Part shown: positions 25,007 to 34,592 of the stretch, in pieces
Numbering within the stretch: the stretch's first letter is position 1
Layout: each line of letters begins with the position of its first letter
NCBI GenBank assembly: GCA_016927535.1
Contig: JAFGMM010000351.1
Span: 1-44,843 of the forward strand
DNA length: 44,843 nucleotides
Direction of reading: 5' to 3'
From: Anaerolineae bacterium
GTDB taxonomy: Bacteria; Chloroflexota; Anaerolineae; Aggregatilineales; JAFGMM01
Notes under the pieces: model-generated
What the model was told of the DNA's origin: nothing
The model's database searches: none
What the model saw: only the letters and a program-made list of their open reading frames with translations
Program-made: the position numbers and the translations under genes

Positions 25007-27790
25007 TTACACGTCCCCCATTCTTAGTATCGACGCGACGCGCTCGCGCCCCAAGAAAATTGTTGTGAGCAGGGTCACGCCGAACAGCACGCTGCCGATG
25101 GCGGTATAGACGATGATAATCTCGCTCCACGCCACCCGCACCAGGTAGGGCGGCAGCCCGCCGCTGAAGTCGAGCAGCGGCAAGAACAGCAGCGGCGTCG
25201 CTACGCCGATGGTGGTCCCGCTGAGGATACCACTCGCGGCGGCAGTGCCTTGTAAGATAATCATATAAACGGCTACTGATAGACCGCTCAGCCCCATCGC
25301 GCGCATCGCGCCAAGCTGGGTGCTCTGCGCGCGGAACGACGCGGTAATCTGAATGATCGCGCCGATAAGCGTTAGGGAGATCGCGGCGACGAACCCCACC
25401 GATAAAAATCCCAGTACGCCGCGCCGCGAGGGGGCCGAGCGCGCCTCGCGCAGCGCCGTCGCCGGGTCGCGCCACTCCAACACCGGGAAGCCCATCGCCT
25501 GCGCTTCCTGGTGGACGATTTCGGGACTGACTTCGCCGGTCAGCGCCAGCCAGATATTAAACGGCAGGTTGGTGCCCACCGCCTCGAAAACCGGGTCCAG
25601 GTTGCCGATGGCAAAGAAGCCGTTTCTGGGGTCGAGCGTGGGGAAGTAGTCGATCACATCGACGATGGGCGCTTTCAGTTCGTACCAGGCGTTGAGCGCG
25701 TTAACTTGCAGCGAGACCTCTTGCCCGATGCGCAGGTTGTGATCGACGGCGACCTGGCGGTTAACCACGATGCCGTTGCGATACTGGCCGGCCAGCCGGT
25801 TGAACAGATCGGCGATATGCTCGTCGGCGTAGTCTGTGCGGAAGCGCGTCACGGCGGCCATCGCCGCGCGGTCCACACCGAGGAAGGTCCCGTCGAGACG
25901 CCGCCCCGGTAGGTTGAGCTGCGCCGGGTAGCGCCCGACCCGCGCGACTTGCCAGACGCCGTCGGCGTCGAGCAGGTCTTCGGTGGGCGGCGCGTTGAAG
26001 CCGGTGACCTCGTAGGTTTGCTGGCCGGTGGTCTCGTCTACCTCGCCGCGCTCGGTCTGCGCGTCCGATGCGGTGACGATCACCGCGTCCGCGCCGATTT
26101 TGTAATCAACCGAGTCGATCAGGCTGCGGTCGAGCGTGCTCGCCATCGACGCGGTGAACCCGGTGAGGCTGAGCGTGAAGCACATCATCAGCAAGGTGCC
26201 GCGATAGCGCCCGATCCCGCGCGAGAGTTCGCGCAGGGCCATGAGTAGGGTGATGTTGTGCGTGTACGTCATGACCGCCGCGCCGATGCGCAGCAGAAAC
26301 GGCCAGAGCCGCAGGAAGAGCAGCGTCAGGCTCAGCGAGAACAGGGTAGGGCCGAGGAAGACCAGCGGGTCGCTGAAGGGGTCTTCGGCTTCGACCGCCA
26401 GGCCGCCCTGCTGAGTCAGCGTAAACAGGACATACGCCGCCGGGATAAACAGGAGGATGTCAAGGTACATCCGCTGCCACCATGCGCGTTTGGCGCGCGC
26501 GATGTCGGTCTTAAAGCTGGTGATGGTCTGCCGGGTGATGCGCCACGCGATCATCAAGCCGCTGCTGGCGGCGATGAGACCGGTCACCGCGCCGGCGGCG
26601 ATGGCCTGCGGCGTGAAGGTCACTTCGAGCGGCGGGCCGCCCAGGTCGAAGCGGAGGAAGGACGAGGTTTGCCCCACCAGCCGGACGATGTACGAGCTGA
26701 CGACCAGGCCCACGACCAGCGACGCGCCGACCAGGATAAGCCACATCAGCAGGTGGACGCTCAGGATAGCGCCCCGGCTCATGCCCCGGCTGCGCAGCGT
26801 CACGTCGGCCTGCTGCTGGCGGCTGACCAGCAGCTCGGCGACCAGCGAAACGAAGTAGAGCACGACGCCGGCCACCGGCAGGATGACGATGATAAGCTGC
26901 TGGGTGAGCGCGGCGACCTCGGCGCTGAAGGCGCGCAGCCCGGTCTCCGGCGAGACGTCCGGCTCGCGGATGCCGGGCAGCACCGCCATGATATCGCGCT
27001 CGCCGTCCACGATGCGGCTCAGCAGCGCGTCCACGTCGGAGGTGCGAATCGTGCCGCCGTCGAAGTTCAAGTACCACGCGGCTTCCTCGACCGGGCGCTC
27101 GGTGCCCTCCATCGCCGACCAAAAGTGTTCGGGTGTGGTGAGGAGCACGTTGTCGAAGAATTTAGGCGTAAAAATCCACGCCGGGTCTTTTGAGTTCACC
27201 GCCCGCCACAGCGCCACCACTTCCAGCGTGAGCGGCTGGCCGCCGGACCGCATAGCGTTGAGCTTGTCGCCGACCTGTACACCCATCTGGTAGAGCATGG
27301 CTTCGGGCAGCATGACCGGCAGCGGGGCGGCGTCGGCGTCGGCGCCGGTGGGCGTCAGCGGCGGCCAAACGCCGTCCACGATTTCGATCTGATCCGCCGC
27401 GCCGGTCAGCACGCCCAGGCCGAACGCCCCCAACGGCACGTTGTCGGCGCGGCGGATGTTCCACGCGCCGCCGCGCACGTAATCGACTTCGCCCAGGGTC
27501 GGCAGACCTATCGTGCTTTTAAACCCCTGGTGGATGCCGGCTGCGGCGCTTTCCACGTCGGCGCGCGTGATGTTGCCCTCCCACGAGCCGAGATACCGGA
27601 ACCGGAAAGCGTAAGGCGGGTCGCCGAGCTGCGCGGTGAGCAGACCGGTGTTCACGGCGTCGATGTAGAGCACCAGGCTCAGCGCCAGCGTGGTCGCAGC
27701 TGAGATGCCGACCATCGCCCAGAGCACCAGGATACGGTGCTGCCAGATGCGCTCCAGCGTGAAAGACCAGCGGTCGAAAATGCGAAACAT
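25007..27790 (-). CDS. Large FtsX/MacB-type ABC permease
   Basis: A 927-aa membrane protein. Residues 20-45 form a first membrane segment, followed by a large extracellular domain (about 50-285) and an FtsX core with about three membrane segments (about 290-440, including RQQQADVTLRSRGMSRGAI). A further membrane pair, a second extracellular domain (about 540-800) and a C-terminal FtsX core (QLGAMRAMGLSGLSVAVYM) end the protein. This is the double-FtsX layout of LolCE/YbbP-like permeases fused in one chain, so one protein could bind two ATPases, matching the two ATPase genes downstream. Likely a mechanotransducing or lipoprotein/peptide-handling system; the substrate is unknown. First gene of the operon. 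Confidence 0.9.
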   Translation of the reverse strand: MFRIFDRWSFTLERIWQHRILVLWAMVGISAATTLALSLVLYIDAVNTGLLTAQLGDPPYAFRFRYLGSWEGNITRADVESAAAGIHQGFKSTIGLPTLGEVDYVRGGAWNIRRADNVPLGAFGLGVLTGAADQIEIVDGVWPPLTPTGADADAAPLPVMLPEAMLYQMGVQVGDKLNAMRSGGQPLTLEVVALWRAVNSKDPAWIFTPKFFDNVLLTTPEHFWSAMEGTERPVEEAAWYLNFDGGTIRTSDVDALLSRIVDGERDIMAVLPGIREPDVSPETGLRAFSAEVAALTQQLIIVILPVAGVVLYFVSLVAELLVSRQQQADVTLRSRGMSRGAILSVHLLMWLILVGASLVVGLVVSSYIVRLVGQTSSFLRFDLGGPPLEVTFTPQAIAAGAVTGLIAASSGLMIAWRITRQTITSFKTDIARAKRAWWQRMYLDILLFIPAAYVLFTLTQQGGLAVEAEDPFSDPLVFLGPTLFSLSLTLLFLRLWPFLLRIGAAVMTYTHNITLLMALRELSRGIGRYRGTLLMMCFTLSLTGFTASMASTLDRSLIDSVDYKIGADAVIVTASDAQTERGEVDETTGQQTYEVTGFNAPPTEDLLDADGVWQVARVGRYPAQLNLPGRRLDGTFLGVDRAAMAAVTRFRTDYADEHIADLFNRLAGQYRNGIVVNRQVAVDHNLRIGQEVSLQVNALNAWYELKAPIVDVIDYFPTLDPRNGFFAIGNLDPVFEAVGTNLPFNIWLALTGEVSPEIVHQEAQAMGFPVLEWRDPATALREARSAPSRRGVLGFLSVGFVAAISLTLIGAIIQITASFRAQSTQLGAMRAMGLSGLSVAVYMIILQGTAAASGILSGTTIGVATPLLFLPLLDFSGGLPPYLVRVAWSEIIIVYTAIGSVLFGVTLLTTIFLGRERVASILRMGDV

Positions 27791-27958
27791 AGTTTACCCG
27801 GATGGCACAGCCCATTACATAGGGGGACATCAGCCTATGTGAGGTCCCCCGTTCCCATTATAGCTCCAAGTCGTGGATAGGTCTCGTGAGAGAAGTCGCC
27901 CGGAATTTAGAGAACCAAGATTAAAAAACGCTTAAACAGAGTTTAGACGTATATTGGT

Positions 27959-27986
27959 ATTTTACGGACAGTTTACCATCTCTCAA
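27959..27986 (-). promoter_or_regulatory. Candidate promoter of the FtsX-type ABC operon
   Basis: On the minus strand TTGAGA (27986-27981), a 16-nt spacer and TAAAAT (27964-27959), about 170 nt before the permease start in an AT-rich stretch. The rest of the 278-nt gap shows no gene. Confidence 0.45.
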
Positions 27987-28018
27987 TTATAAACTGAATA
28001 GTTCTTTGGGTATCCTGC

Positions 28019-28039
28019 GGGCGGGCCGCCGGCCCGCCC
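28019..28039 (-). terminator. GC-rich hairpin after the second double solute-binding protein gene
   Basis: A perfect 9-bp stem GGGCGGGCC/GGCCCGCCC with loop GCC, 30 nt past the stop of the gene at 28069. No T-run follows on either strand, so it may protect the mRNA end or act with Rho. Confidence 0.45.
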
Positions 28040-28068
28040 ATTCTCAAAGACCCGTATCTTATGCCGGA

Positions 28069-30726
28069 TCACTGGCCGAACTGCGCTTTAAGGCTGGGGT
28101 CGATGCGCACGGCGCAGTCGACGAACTGCTGCATGTACTCGCCTTCGCTTTCATATGCCGCCGGGTCGTAAGGCGCGATGCCCGCAGCGCAGGCCCGGTA
28201 GCCATGCGCGAGCGTTTCGGCTTCGGCGAGCACGGTTTCCAGGTCGGCGCCGTCGAGCACGTAAGCGTCGAAGGCGCGGAAGAGCCAGTTTTGGATGATG
28301 TAGGATTCGGTCGCAGTGGTAGCCGTGCCGATGAGCGTCGGGAATTCGACCAGGTTGGGGTCTTGCAGGAAGCCGGCGTATTCCCGGTAGAGCGCCGCGA
28401 CGTCCGCGTTTCGTAACGCCGCGAGCGCCGGGTCGTCGAGCACCGAGCGGCGCGCCGGCATATCGAGGAAGAATTCCGGGCGCTGCGCGAGGAAGCTCAG
28501 CCAGCGGTAGCAGGCGGCGGGATTCTCGGCGTTGGCGCTGATGTAAGCGGTTTGCAGATTATATGACATGGGTATGAAGCGGCTCCCACGCGGGTAGGCG
28601 ACCATGCGATAGGGGTCGTTATACGCTTCTGACCCATCGCTGCTGACGAAGACGAACGTACCGAGCGAATCGGGATAGATGGCGGTGTCGTCTTCGCCGT
28701 CGACGGCGACCATCATGCTGGCGCCGGCGTCCTCACTCACCAGTCGCTCGTACTTGATGTACCCGTCGCGGGCCAGGTCGAGTACCTGCCGGATGGCATC
28801 GACCGTGGCCGGGTCGGTGAAGTCGAAGGTGGGCGGGTCGGTGCGGTAATCAACCGGCAGCCCGCCAAACGCGGTGATGAGCATGAACAGGTAATCCCCG
28901 CCGAAGCGCGGCGCAAACGGCGCGGGGTCGGCGGGGGTAGGTTTGAGCGCGTGCAGCGCATCGACGAACTGCTCGACGGTCCAACCGCCGATGGGCTGCG
29001 GCAGGCCGGACTGTGCGAACCGGTCGGCGTGGTAGCGCAGCGCGCCGGGTTGGAGGCTCAGCGGCAGCGCCCAGGTTTTGTTGTCGCGCTGCACCGCCGC
29101 CAGGATATTGCCGATCAGGTCGTCCCGGTCGAAGCTAGGGTCGGCGTCGAGGAAGGGGTCGAGATTGAGGAAGTTCGCCGGGTCGATGGTAGGCACGGCG
29201 TTATAAGGCAGCACGAAGCAGTCCATCGTCTCGGCGAGCGCGTTCGCGTCTCTGACGAACGAGGTGTTAAACTCGATAGCCCCGACCTCCGGGTCGGCGG
29301 CGACGAACTCCGCGATTGCGCGGTCCCACTCGGCTTGATTGGGCAGCGGTGAGTAGAACGACGTCAGGCCGAAGTCCAGCGCAATTTCACCTGCTGCCAG
29401 CGCAGGCGTCGGCGCCGGCTGCGCCACATCGACGACGGTCGCGCCGCGCCGGTCGAGGGCGGCTTGGGCGATTGATACCGCTTCGATCTCCGTCTCCCGG
29501 AGCGCGGTCCGGGCGTCGAGTTGATCCTCGCGCATTTTCTGGAGCGCCAGGTTCAGGTAAGTGCCATAGCGCATCTCCGAGGCCGGGAGCGCGTTTCTAA
29601 TCGCTTCGTCGATGAAGGCTTCGACCTCCGGCGCGAATTCGTTCGGGACGATCATGACCGCGCCTTCGGAAGCTTCCGGCGCCGCGCCGGCGAGACTCTG
29701 GCGGGCGGGCCACATGCCGAACAGGCTGTTCGTGACGCGCGGGTCGGTGGTAAGGAAGCGGGCGAGCGCGTAGGCGGCTTCGGGGCGGCGTGTCCCAGCG
29801 CTCACGGCGAAGCCCTGCACATCGAGGCCCGCCACGCCGCCCGGCAGCAGCGCCCCGCGCGAGGTTGCCGCCGAGCCGCCGAACTCGGACGAGAGGCCCA
29901 TGCTGCTCTCCACGCGCATCGGGATCGGGCTGCCGCCGCCGATGATCTGCACGCCGCCGGACGCGGCAATAGCGCCTTCATCTTGGAGCGCCAGCCCTTC
30001 GCTCAGCAGTGCTTCCAATGCCGGGTCGTCGAAGCGGGGCGTCTCCGGGAAGGTGCTGGCGTCGTAAAAGCCCCGGCCCAGCAGCGCCCGCAGCAAGACA
30101 AGTGTGTTGGTGCCGAGCGCCTGGAGACCCGGCGTCTTGACTTCGCCCTGCTCATCGTATTGGGTGAGGGTGCGCGCGGCGTGGGCGAGTTCGGCCATCG
30201 TCCATTGGGCGTCAGGATAGGCCAGGCCGGCGGCGTCGAAAGCTTCGGGGTTGTAGTTCAGTGTGATGACGTCAATCGCGGCCGGCAGCGCCCAGATGCC
30301 CTGGTCCCACTGGAACGACTGCCACGCCGCCGGGTAGAAGTCCTCCAGGTCGAGCTGCGGGTCGCTGTTGGCGAGCGGCGCGAGGTCCAGGAAGTAGCCG
30401 GCGCGCGTGGCCTCGGGCGAGAGGGTGTTCGCGCCGGCGAAGAGCACGTCGGCTAGGGCCGCGTACTCGCCGACCGCTTCGAGGTGCTTGTCCAGGCCGG
30501 CGGTCGCCGCCGGCTCGAAGTAAGGGAAGCCGCCCTTCACCACTTCGACTTTGTAGCCGGTCTCGGCCTGGAAGGCTTCGAACATCTCCGGCGTGAAAAA
30601 GCTCTCCAGGAATTCGGGCACGGCCAGCGTCAAGATATTGTCGCCGGCGTCTTGTGCGCCGGCGCGCGGCACAGCGCCGGCCAGCAGCGCCGTGACCAAC
30701 AGAACGGTGAGTAAGCGTTGGTACAT
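28069..30726 (-). CDS. Secreted double-domain solute-binding protein (paralogue 2)
   Basis: An 885-aa exported protein made of two family 1 (sugar-type) extracellular solute-binding modules. Residues 1-25 are a signal peptide ending RAGAQ, with no lipobox Cys. Module 1 (about 30-430) starts ILTLAVPEFLESFFTPEMFE; module 2 (about 447-885) starts IALDFGLTSFYSP after a short PAPTPALAAGE linker. Both contain the hinge-type pattern WALP plus LNYNPEAF or LRYHADRF. AAGGAG lies 8 nt before the ATG at 30726. No permease or ATPase gene is adjacent, and the neighbour at 30849 has the same two-module layout throughout. Ligand unknown; sugars or oligosaccharides are the family norm. Confidence 0.85.
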   Translation of the reverse strand: MYQRLLTVLLVTALLAGAVPRAGAQDAGDNILTLAVPEFLESFFTPEMFEAFQAETGYKVEVVKGGFPYFEPAATAGLDKHLEAVGEYAALADVLFAGANTLSPEATRAGYFLDLAPLANSDPQLDLEDFYPAAWQSFQWDQGIWALPAAIDVITLNYNPEAFDAAGLAYPDAQWTMAELAHAARTLTQYDEQGEVKTPGLQALGTNTLVLLRALLGRGFYDASTFPETPRFDDPALEALLSEGLALQDEGAIAASGGVQIIGGGSPIPMRVESSMGLSSEFGGSAATSRGALLPGGVAGLDVQGFAVSAGTRRPEAAYALARFLTTDPRVTNSLFGMWPARQSLAGAAPEASEGAVMIVPNEFAPEVEAFIDEAIRNALPASEMRYGTYLNLALQKMREDQLDARTALRETEIEAVSIAQAALDRRGATVVDVAQPAPTPALAAGEIALDFGLTSFYSPLPNQAEWDRAIAEFVAADPEVGAIEFNTSFVRDANALAETMDCFVLPYNAVPTIDPANFLNLDPFLDADPSFDRDDLIGNILAAVQRDNKTWALPLSLQPGALRYHADRFAQSGLPQPIGGWTVEQFVDALHALKPTPADPAPFAPRFGGDYLFMLITAFGGLPVDYRTDPPTFDFTDPATVDAIRQVLDLARDGYIKYERLVSEDAGASMMVAVDGEDDTAIYPDSLGTFVFVSSDGSEAYNDPYRMVAYPRGSRFIPMSYNLQTAYISANAENPAACYRWLSFLAQRPEFFLDMPARRSVLDDPALAALRNADVAALYREYAGFLQDPNLVEFPTLIGTATTATESYIIQNWLFRAFDAYVLDGADLETVLAEAETLAHGYRACAAGIAPYDPAAYESEGEYMQQFVDCAVRIDPSLKAQFGQ

Positions 30727-30807
30727 TGAAACACTCCTTAAGTTATGTTTGGTGTTGCAGGACGTTGATCGTATGAAAGGTAACACCGGAATGTTTCAAC
30801 CTTGTTG

Positions 30808-30838
30808 CAGGGGGCGCGGCGCGCCGCCGTGCCCCCTG
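30808..30838 (-). other. Hairpin between the paralogous solute-binding protein genes
   Basis: CAGGGGGC (30808-30815) pairs with GCCCCCTG (30831-30838), with a GCGGCGCGCCGC inner palindrome. No T-run follows. Its place 10 nt past the stop of the first gene suggests an mRNA-stabilising or attenuating structure that would give the two genes different expression levels. Confidence 0.45.
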
Positions 30839-30848
30839 TGTGCGCGTT

Positions 30849-33533
30849 TCAGTCCATGTTGCCGAACAGGTCCTCGAACGTCGGGTCGATGAGCGTAGCA
30901 CAGTCGAGGAACTGGCTCAGGTATTCGCCGACGCTTTCGTTGACCAGCGGGTCATACGGCGGGATTTGCGCCTCGCACTCCTGGTAGGCGTTGGCGAAAA
31001 GCTCGGCCTCGGCGAGTTCGGTTTCCAGGTCCATATCTTTGATGACGTAGTTGTCGAAGGCGCGGAAGAGCCACTGCTGGATGAAGAAGTTGCCGACGCC
31101 GCCAATGCTGGGGCCGTAGGTGGGGAAGACGATGGTATTAGGAGCGAGCAGGTAGGCGTCGTATTCGCGGTAGAACGCGACCTGCGCCTCGCCCTGCGCC
31201 GTGACGAGCGCCGGGTCGTCCAGCATCGAGCGGTGCACCGGCATCCCGGTGAACAACTCGGGGCGCTGTGCGAAGAAGCTCAGCCAGCGGTAGCAGGCCT
31301 GGGGATTTTCGGCGTTTGCGCTGATGTAGGCGGTGCTGATGGTGTAGGATGCGGGCAGGTATTGGTTGCCGCGCGGGTAGGTGGTGCGGCGGTCGCCTTC
31401 GCCGGCCCCGCCGCCGATGCCGAACCCGCTGAGGTCGCCGAGATTGAAGCCGAAGATATCCAGCGAGTCGGGATAAATGGCGTCGTCGTCGCTGACCTGC
31501 TGGCTGTCGCCGAACTGGAGCATGATCGCCTCGCCCGAACCCAGGCCGCCGAGCGAACTGTAATCGATGTAGTCGTCGCGCGCCAGGTCGAGCGCCTGGC
31601 GGATGGCATCCACATTGGCGGGGTCGGTAAAGGCGACGGTGGGCGGCGTGGTGCGATAGTCAATCGGGACGCCGCCGAATGCAGCGATGAACATCAGCAT
31701 GTAGGTGCCGCCGCTGAGTACGCGCGGCACAAAGGGCGGCGGGTCCTCCGGGTAGATTTTCAGCGCGCGCAGCGCATCGACGAAAGCGTCGATGGTCCAA
31801 CCGTCTTCAGGCGGTGTGAGGCCGGCCCGCGCGAAGCGGTCCGGGTTGTAGCGCAGGATGCTAGGCTGGATGACGACCGGCAGCGCCCAGGTTTTGTTAT
31901 CGCGCTGCACCTGGCCGAGCACGTCGCCTACCACGTCGCTGCGGTCAAACGTGGGGTCGGCGTCGAGGAAGGGGTCGAGGTTATAGACGGCTTCGGGGTC
32001 GAGGTTGGGCACCTCGTTGTACGGCAAGAAGAAGCAGTCGAAGTCTTCGGCCATCCGGTTGGCCGTGAAGGACATCGACGTGTCGAAGATGACCTGGCCT
32101 ACCTCCGGGTCGTACTGTGTGAACTCCTCGATTGCTTGGTCCCATAAATCCTGGTTGGGCAGCGGCGAGGTGAGCGATTGGTAGCCGAACTTAATGGCGA
32201 TCCGGCCCGCTGCCAGGTCCGGCGTGGGCATGGGCGTCGCAACCGCGATGACCGCATTGTCGCGCCGCGCCTCGGCGGTGCGGAGGTTTTCCACCGCCTC
32301 CAACTCCACCTCTTGCAGCGCGGTGCGCGCATCCAGGCCGGTCCGCATCTTCGTGACCGCGAGCGCCAGGTAGTCGCTGTAGCGCAGTTCCGAAGCCGGC
32401 AGCGCGCGCCATACCGCGTCGTTGAGGAAGGCTTCGATTTCAGGCGTGAAGCGGATGTTAAAGCCGAAAAATCCCCGCTCGCCGCCCTGACCGACCAGGC
32501 TTTGCCGGGCGGGGAGCAGGCTGAAGAGATTGTCGGCGGCCTGTGAGCTGCTGGACAGGTACTTTACCAATTCGTAAGCGGCTTCGGGGTACTTGGTGCC
32601 GCCGCTGACCGCGAATCCCTGTACGCGCAGGCCCACCACGCCGCCCGGCAGCAGCGCGCCCATCGACCCAAAGCTTTCTTCGTCGGTCGTGGCGAGATCG
32701 CTGCTCTGTTCGATGCGCATGGGCACCGGGTTGGTGTTGCTCAGCGAGACGACAACTTCGCCGCTGGGGCCGGTGCTCACGCCTTCGTCCTCAAGCTCCA
32801 GCCAGGTGGTGAGCAGCGGCTCAAGCGCCGGGTCGGTGAGGTAAGGCGTTTCGGGGATGGTGGAGTCGTCGTACAACCCGTGGCCCAGCAGCGCCCGCAG
32901 CAGCAGCGTCAGGTCGGGGTTGGAGGTCTGCACGCCGGGGATCGTGACTTCGCCGTGCTCGTCGCGCTCGGTGAGGTCACGCGCGGCGGAGGCCAGGTCA
33001 TCCATCGTCCAGTATTCGTTAGGGTAGGGGATGCCGGCGCGGTCGAAGGCCTCCGGGTTGTAGTTGAGGGTGGTCAGGTCGAGTGACACCGGCAAGGCCC
33101 ATAAACCCTGGTCCCACTGGAACGACTGCCATGCGGCGGGGAAAAAGTCCTCCGAGTAAAGCGCGGGATCGCTCTGGGCGAGCGGGGCGATGTTGAGGAA
33201 GTAGCCGGCGCGCGTAGCTTCGGGCGAGAGACTGCTCTGGTCTATGTATACGACGTCGGCCTTGTTGACGTAGGCTTCTACGGCGTCCAGGTGCGCTTCG
33301 ACGCCGGCCGCCGCGAACGGAAAGCTTGGGAAGCCGGCCCCGACCACGTTAACTTTGACGCCGGTCTGTGCCTCGAAGGGGCCGAGCAGGTCTTCGTCGA
33401 ATAGTCTTGCTTGGAAGTCCGGCACGGCGAGCGAGACGATAACTTGTTCCTGTGCCAGCGCCGCGCCAAGCGGGATCATGCTCGTGCTCAACAGCGCTAC
33501 AACCAGTACAATCGATACCATACGAGTTCGCAT
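30849..33533 (-). CDS. Secreted double-domain solute-binding protein (paralogue 1)
   Basis: An 894-aa protein with the same layout as its neighbour: a signal peptide ending GAALAQ near residue 28 without lipobox Cys, module 1 starting VIVSLAVPDFQARLFDEDLL, a linker with TPMPTPDLAAGR near residue 445, then module 2 starting IAIKFGYQSLTSP. Shared blocks with the paralogue include LSPEATRAGYFL, AAWQSFQWDQG, VQRDNKTWALP, AYISANAENP and ACYRWLSF. AAAGGAG precedes the ATG at 33533, and a perfect TATAAT lies about 65 nt upstream. Each protein could hold two ligands or one ligand between modules. The absence of an ABC permease nearby suggests a shared distant transporter or a non-transport binding role. 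Confidence 0.85.
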   Translation of the reverse strand: MRTRMVSIVLVVALLSTSMIPLGAALAQEQVIVSLAVPDFQARLFDEDLLGPFEAQTGVKVNVVGAGFPSFPFAAAGVEAHLDAVEAYVNKADVVYIDQSSLSPEATRAGYFLNIAPLAQSDPALYSEDFFPAAWQSFQWDQGLWALPVSLDLTTLNYNPEAFDRAGIPYPNEYWTMDDLASAARDLTERDEHGEVTIPGVQTSNPDLTLLLRALLGHGLYDDSTIPETPYLTDPALEPLLTTWLELEDEGVSTGPSGEVVVSLSNTNPVPMRIEQSSDLATTDEESFGSMGALLPGGVVGLRVQGFAVSGGTKYPEAAYELVKYLSSSSQAADNLFSLLPARQSLVGQGGERGFFGFNIRFTPEIEAFLNDAVWRALPASELRYSDYLALAVTKMRTGLDARTALQEVELEAVENLRTAEARRDNAVIAVATPMPTPDLAAGRIAIKFGYQSLTSPLPNQDLWDQAIEEFTQYDPEVGQVIFDTSMSFTANRMAEDFDCFFLPYNEVPNLDPEAVYNLDPFLDADPTFDRSDVVGDVLGQVQRDNKTWALPVVIQPSILRYNPDRFARAGLTPPEDGWTIDAFVDALRALKIYPEDPPPFVPRVLSGGTYMLMFIAAFGGVPIDYRTTPPTVAFTDPANVDAIRQALDLARDDYIDYSSLGGLGSGEAIMLQFGDSQQVSDDDAIYPDSLDIFGFNLGDLSGFGIGGGAGEGDRRTTYPRGNQYLPASYTISTAYISANAENPQACYRWLSFFAQRPELFTGMPVHRSMLDDPALVTAQGEAQVAFYREYDAYLLAPNTIVFPTYGPSIGGVGNFFIQQWLFRAFDNYVIKDMDLETELAEAELFANAYQECEAQIPPYDPLVNESVGEYLSQFLDCATLIDPTFEDLFGNMD

Positions 33534-33596
33534 TGGAGATAGCTCCTTTCTAAGGGTTGATATTACAAAAAATTTTTTAACACAACCACATTCACC

Positions 33597-33624
33597 ATTA
33601 TAGAGACAATATGTTAACAGTGTA
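33597..33624 (-). promoter_or_regulatory. Candidate promoter of the solute-binding protein pair
   Basis: A perfect TATAAT on the minus strand (33602-33597) with only a weak -35 (TACACT, 16-nt spacing). It is divergent from the plus-strand promoter at 33668. Confidence 0.5.
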
Positions 33625-33667
33625 TTATCGCGGGCGGTGAATCGAAACGCACCCGGACGCCTGGTAG

Positions 33668-33696
33668 TTTACCCCGGCTTGCGAAAAGGTTATAAT
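33668..33696 (+). promoter_or_regulatory. Promoter of the rmlD-like/glycosyltransferase run
   Basis: TTTACC (33668-33673), a 17-nt spacer and a perfect TATAAT (33691-33696), about 40 nt before the reductase start. It may drive many of the tightly packed genes downstream. Confidence 0.7.
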
Positions 33697-33737
33697 GCGC
33701 TGCGCACGGTTCATCACATAAAGTCGAGCGGCAAGAT

Positions 33738-34592
33738 ATGCGCGTTTTAATCACGGGGGCAGACGGGCGCCTGGGCGGTCGGCTGGCGGCTGTGATGGCT
33801 GCCGGGCACGAGGTGACCGGCGTCGATGTCAACCATTTCGACATTACCGACTACGCCGCCGCGCAGCGGGCGGTGCACGATATCGCGCCGCAGCTCATCG
33901 TGCACTGCGCCGCCATGACCGACGTAGACGGCTGCGCGCGCGACCCCGACCTGGCGCTGCGCGTCAACGGCTGCGGCACGCAGAACGTTGCGCTGGCGGC
34001 GCAGGCGGTCGATGCGGTGTTGGCCTACGTGAGCACCAACGAGGTCTTCGACGGCACGAAGCGCACCCCTTATCTCGAATACGACGTGACCAACCCCATC
34101 AACCCTTACGGCTACACCAAGTGGGTAGGCGAGCAGGCCGTCCGCGACGCGCTGGCGCGCTTTTACATTATTCGCATCTCGTGGCTGTTCGCGCACGGCG
34201 GGCGGAACTTCATCCATGCGATCCTGGCGCGCGCCCGCGCCGGTCAGGCGCTGCGCGTAGTCACCGATGAAGTCGCCGCGCCGACCTACAACGACGACCT
34301 CGCCGAGGCTATCGCGCGGCTCGTGACGACCGGGCGGTACGGCGTGTATCACCTGGTGAACGAGGGTGAGGCTTCGCGCTACGAGTTTGCGCGCCGGATT
34401 CTCGACGCCGCCGGCTTTGCCGGGACGCCCATCGAGCCGGTCACCGGCGCCGAATACAGGCGCGATTCGACGCCGCCCGCCTACGGCACGCTGCGCAATT
34501 TCGCCGCCGCCCGGCTGGGGATTCGGCTGCGCCCGTGGGAGGATGCGCTCGAAGCGTTCCTGGCGCGCGAGCAGGAGCAGCCGGGTGAATGA
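33738..34592 (+). CDS. rfbD: dTDP-4-dehydrorhamnose reductase-like protein (RmlD family)
   Basis: A 284-aa NAD(P)H-dependent short-chain reductase of the RmlD substrate-binding type, the last step of dTDP-L-rhamnose synthesis in its best-known members. Seen: nucleotide-binding LITGADGRLGGRL at the start, IVHCAAMTDVDGCARDP, STNEVFDG, catalytic YGYTKWVGE (Tyr-x3-Lys), and the C-terminal substrate part with DEVAAPTYNDDLAEAI. The other rml genes (A, B, C) are not in this window, so the exact deoxysugar is uncertain. A following rhamnosyl-type glycosyltransferase gene overlaps its end and supports a cell-surface sugar role. The Shine-Dalgarno before the ATG is weak. Confidence 0.85.
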   Translation: MRVLITGADGRLGGRLAAVMAAGHEVTGVDVNHFDITDYAAAQRAVHDIAPQLIVHCAAMTDVDGCARDPDLALRVNGCGTQNVALAAQAVDAVLAYVSTNEVFDGTKRTPYLEYDVTNPINPYGYTKWVGEQAVRDALARFYIIRISWLFAHGGRNFIHAILARARAGQALRVVTDEVAAPTYNDDLAEAIARLVTTGRYGVYHLVNEGEASRYEFARRILDAAGFAGTPIEPVTGAEYRRDSTPPAYGTLRNFAAARLGIRLRPWEDALEAFLAREQEQPGE

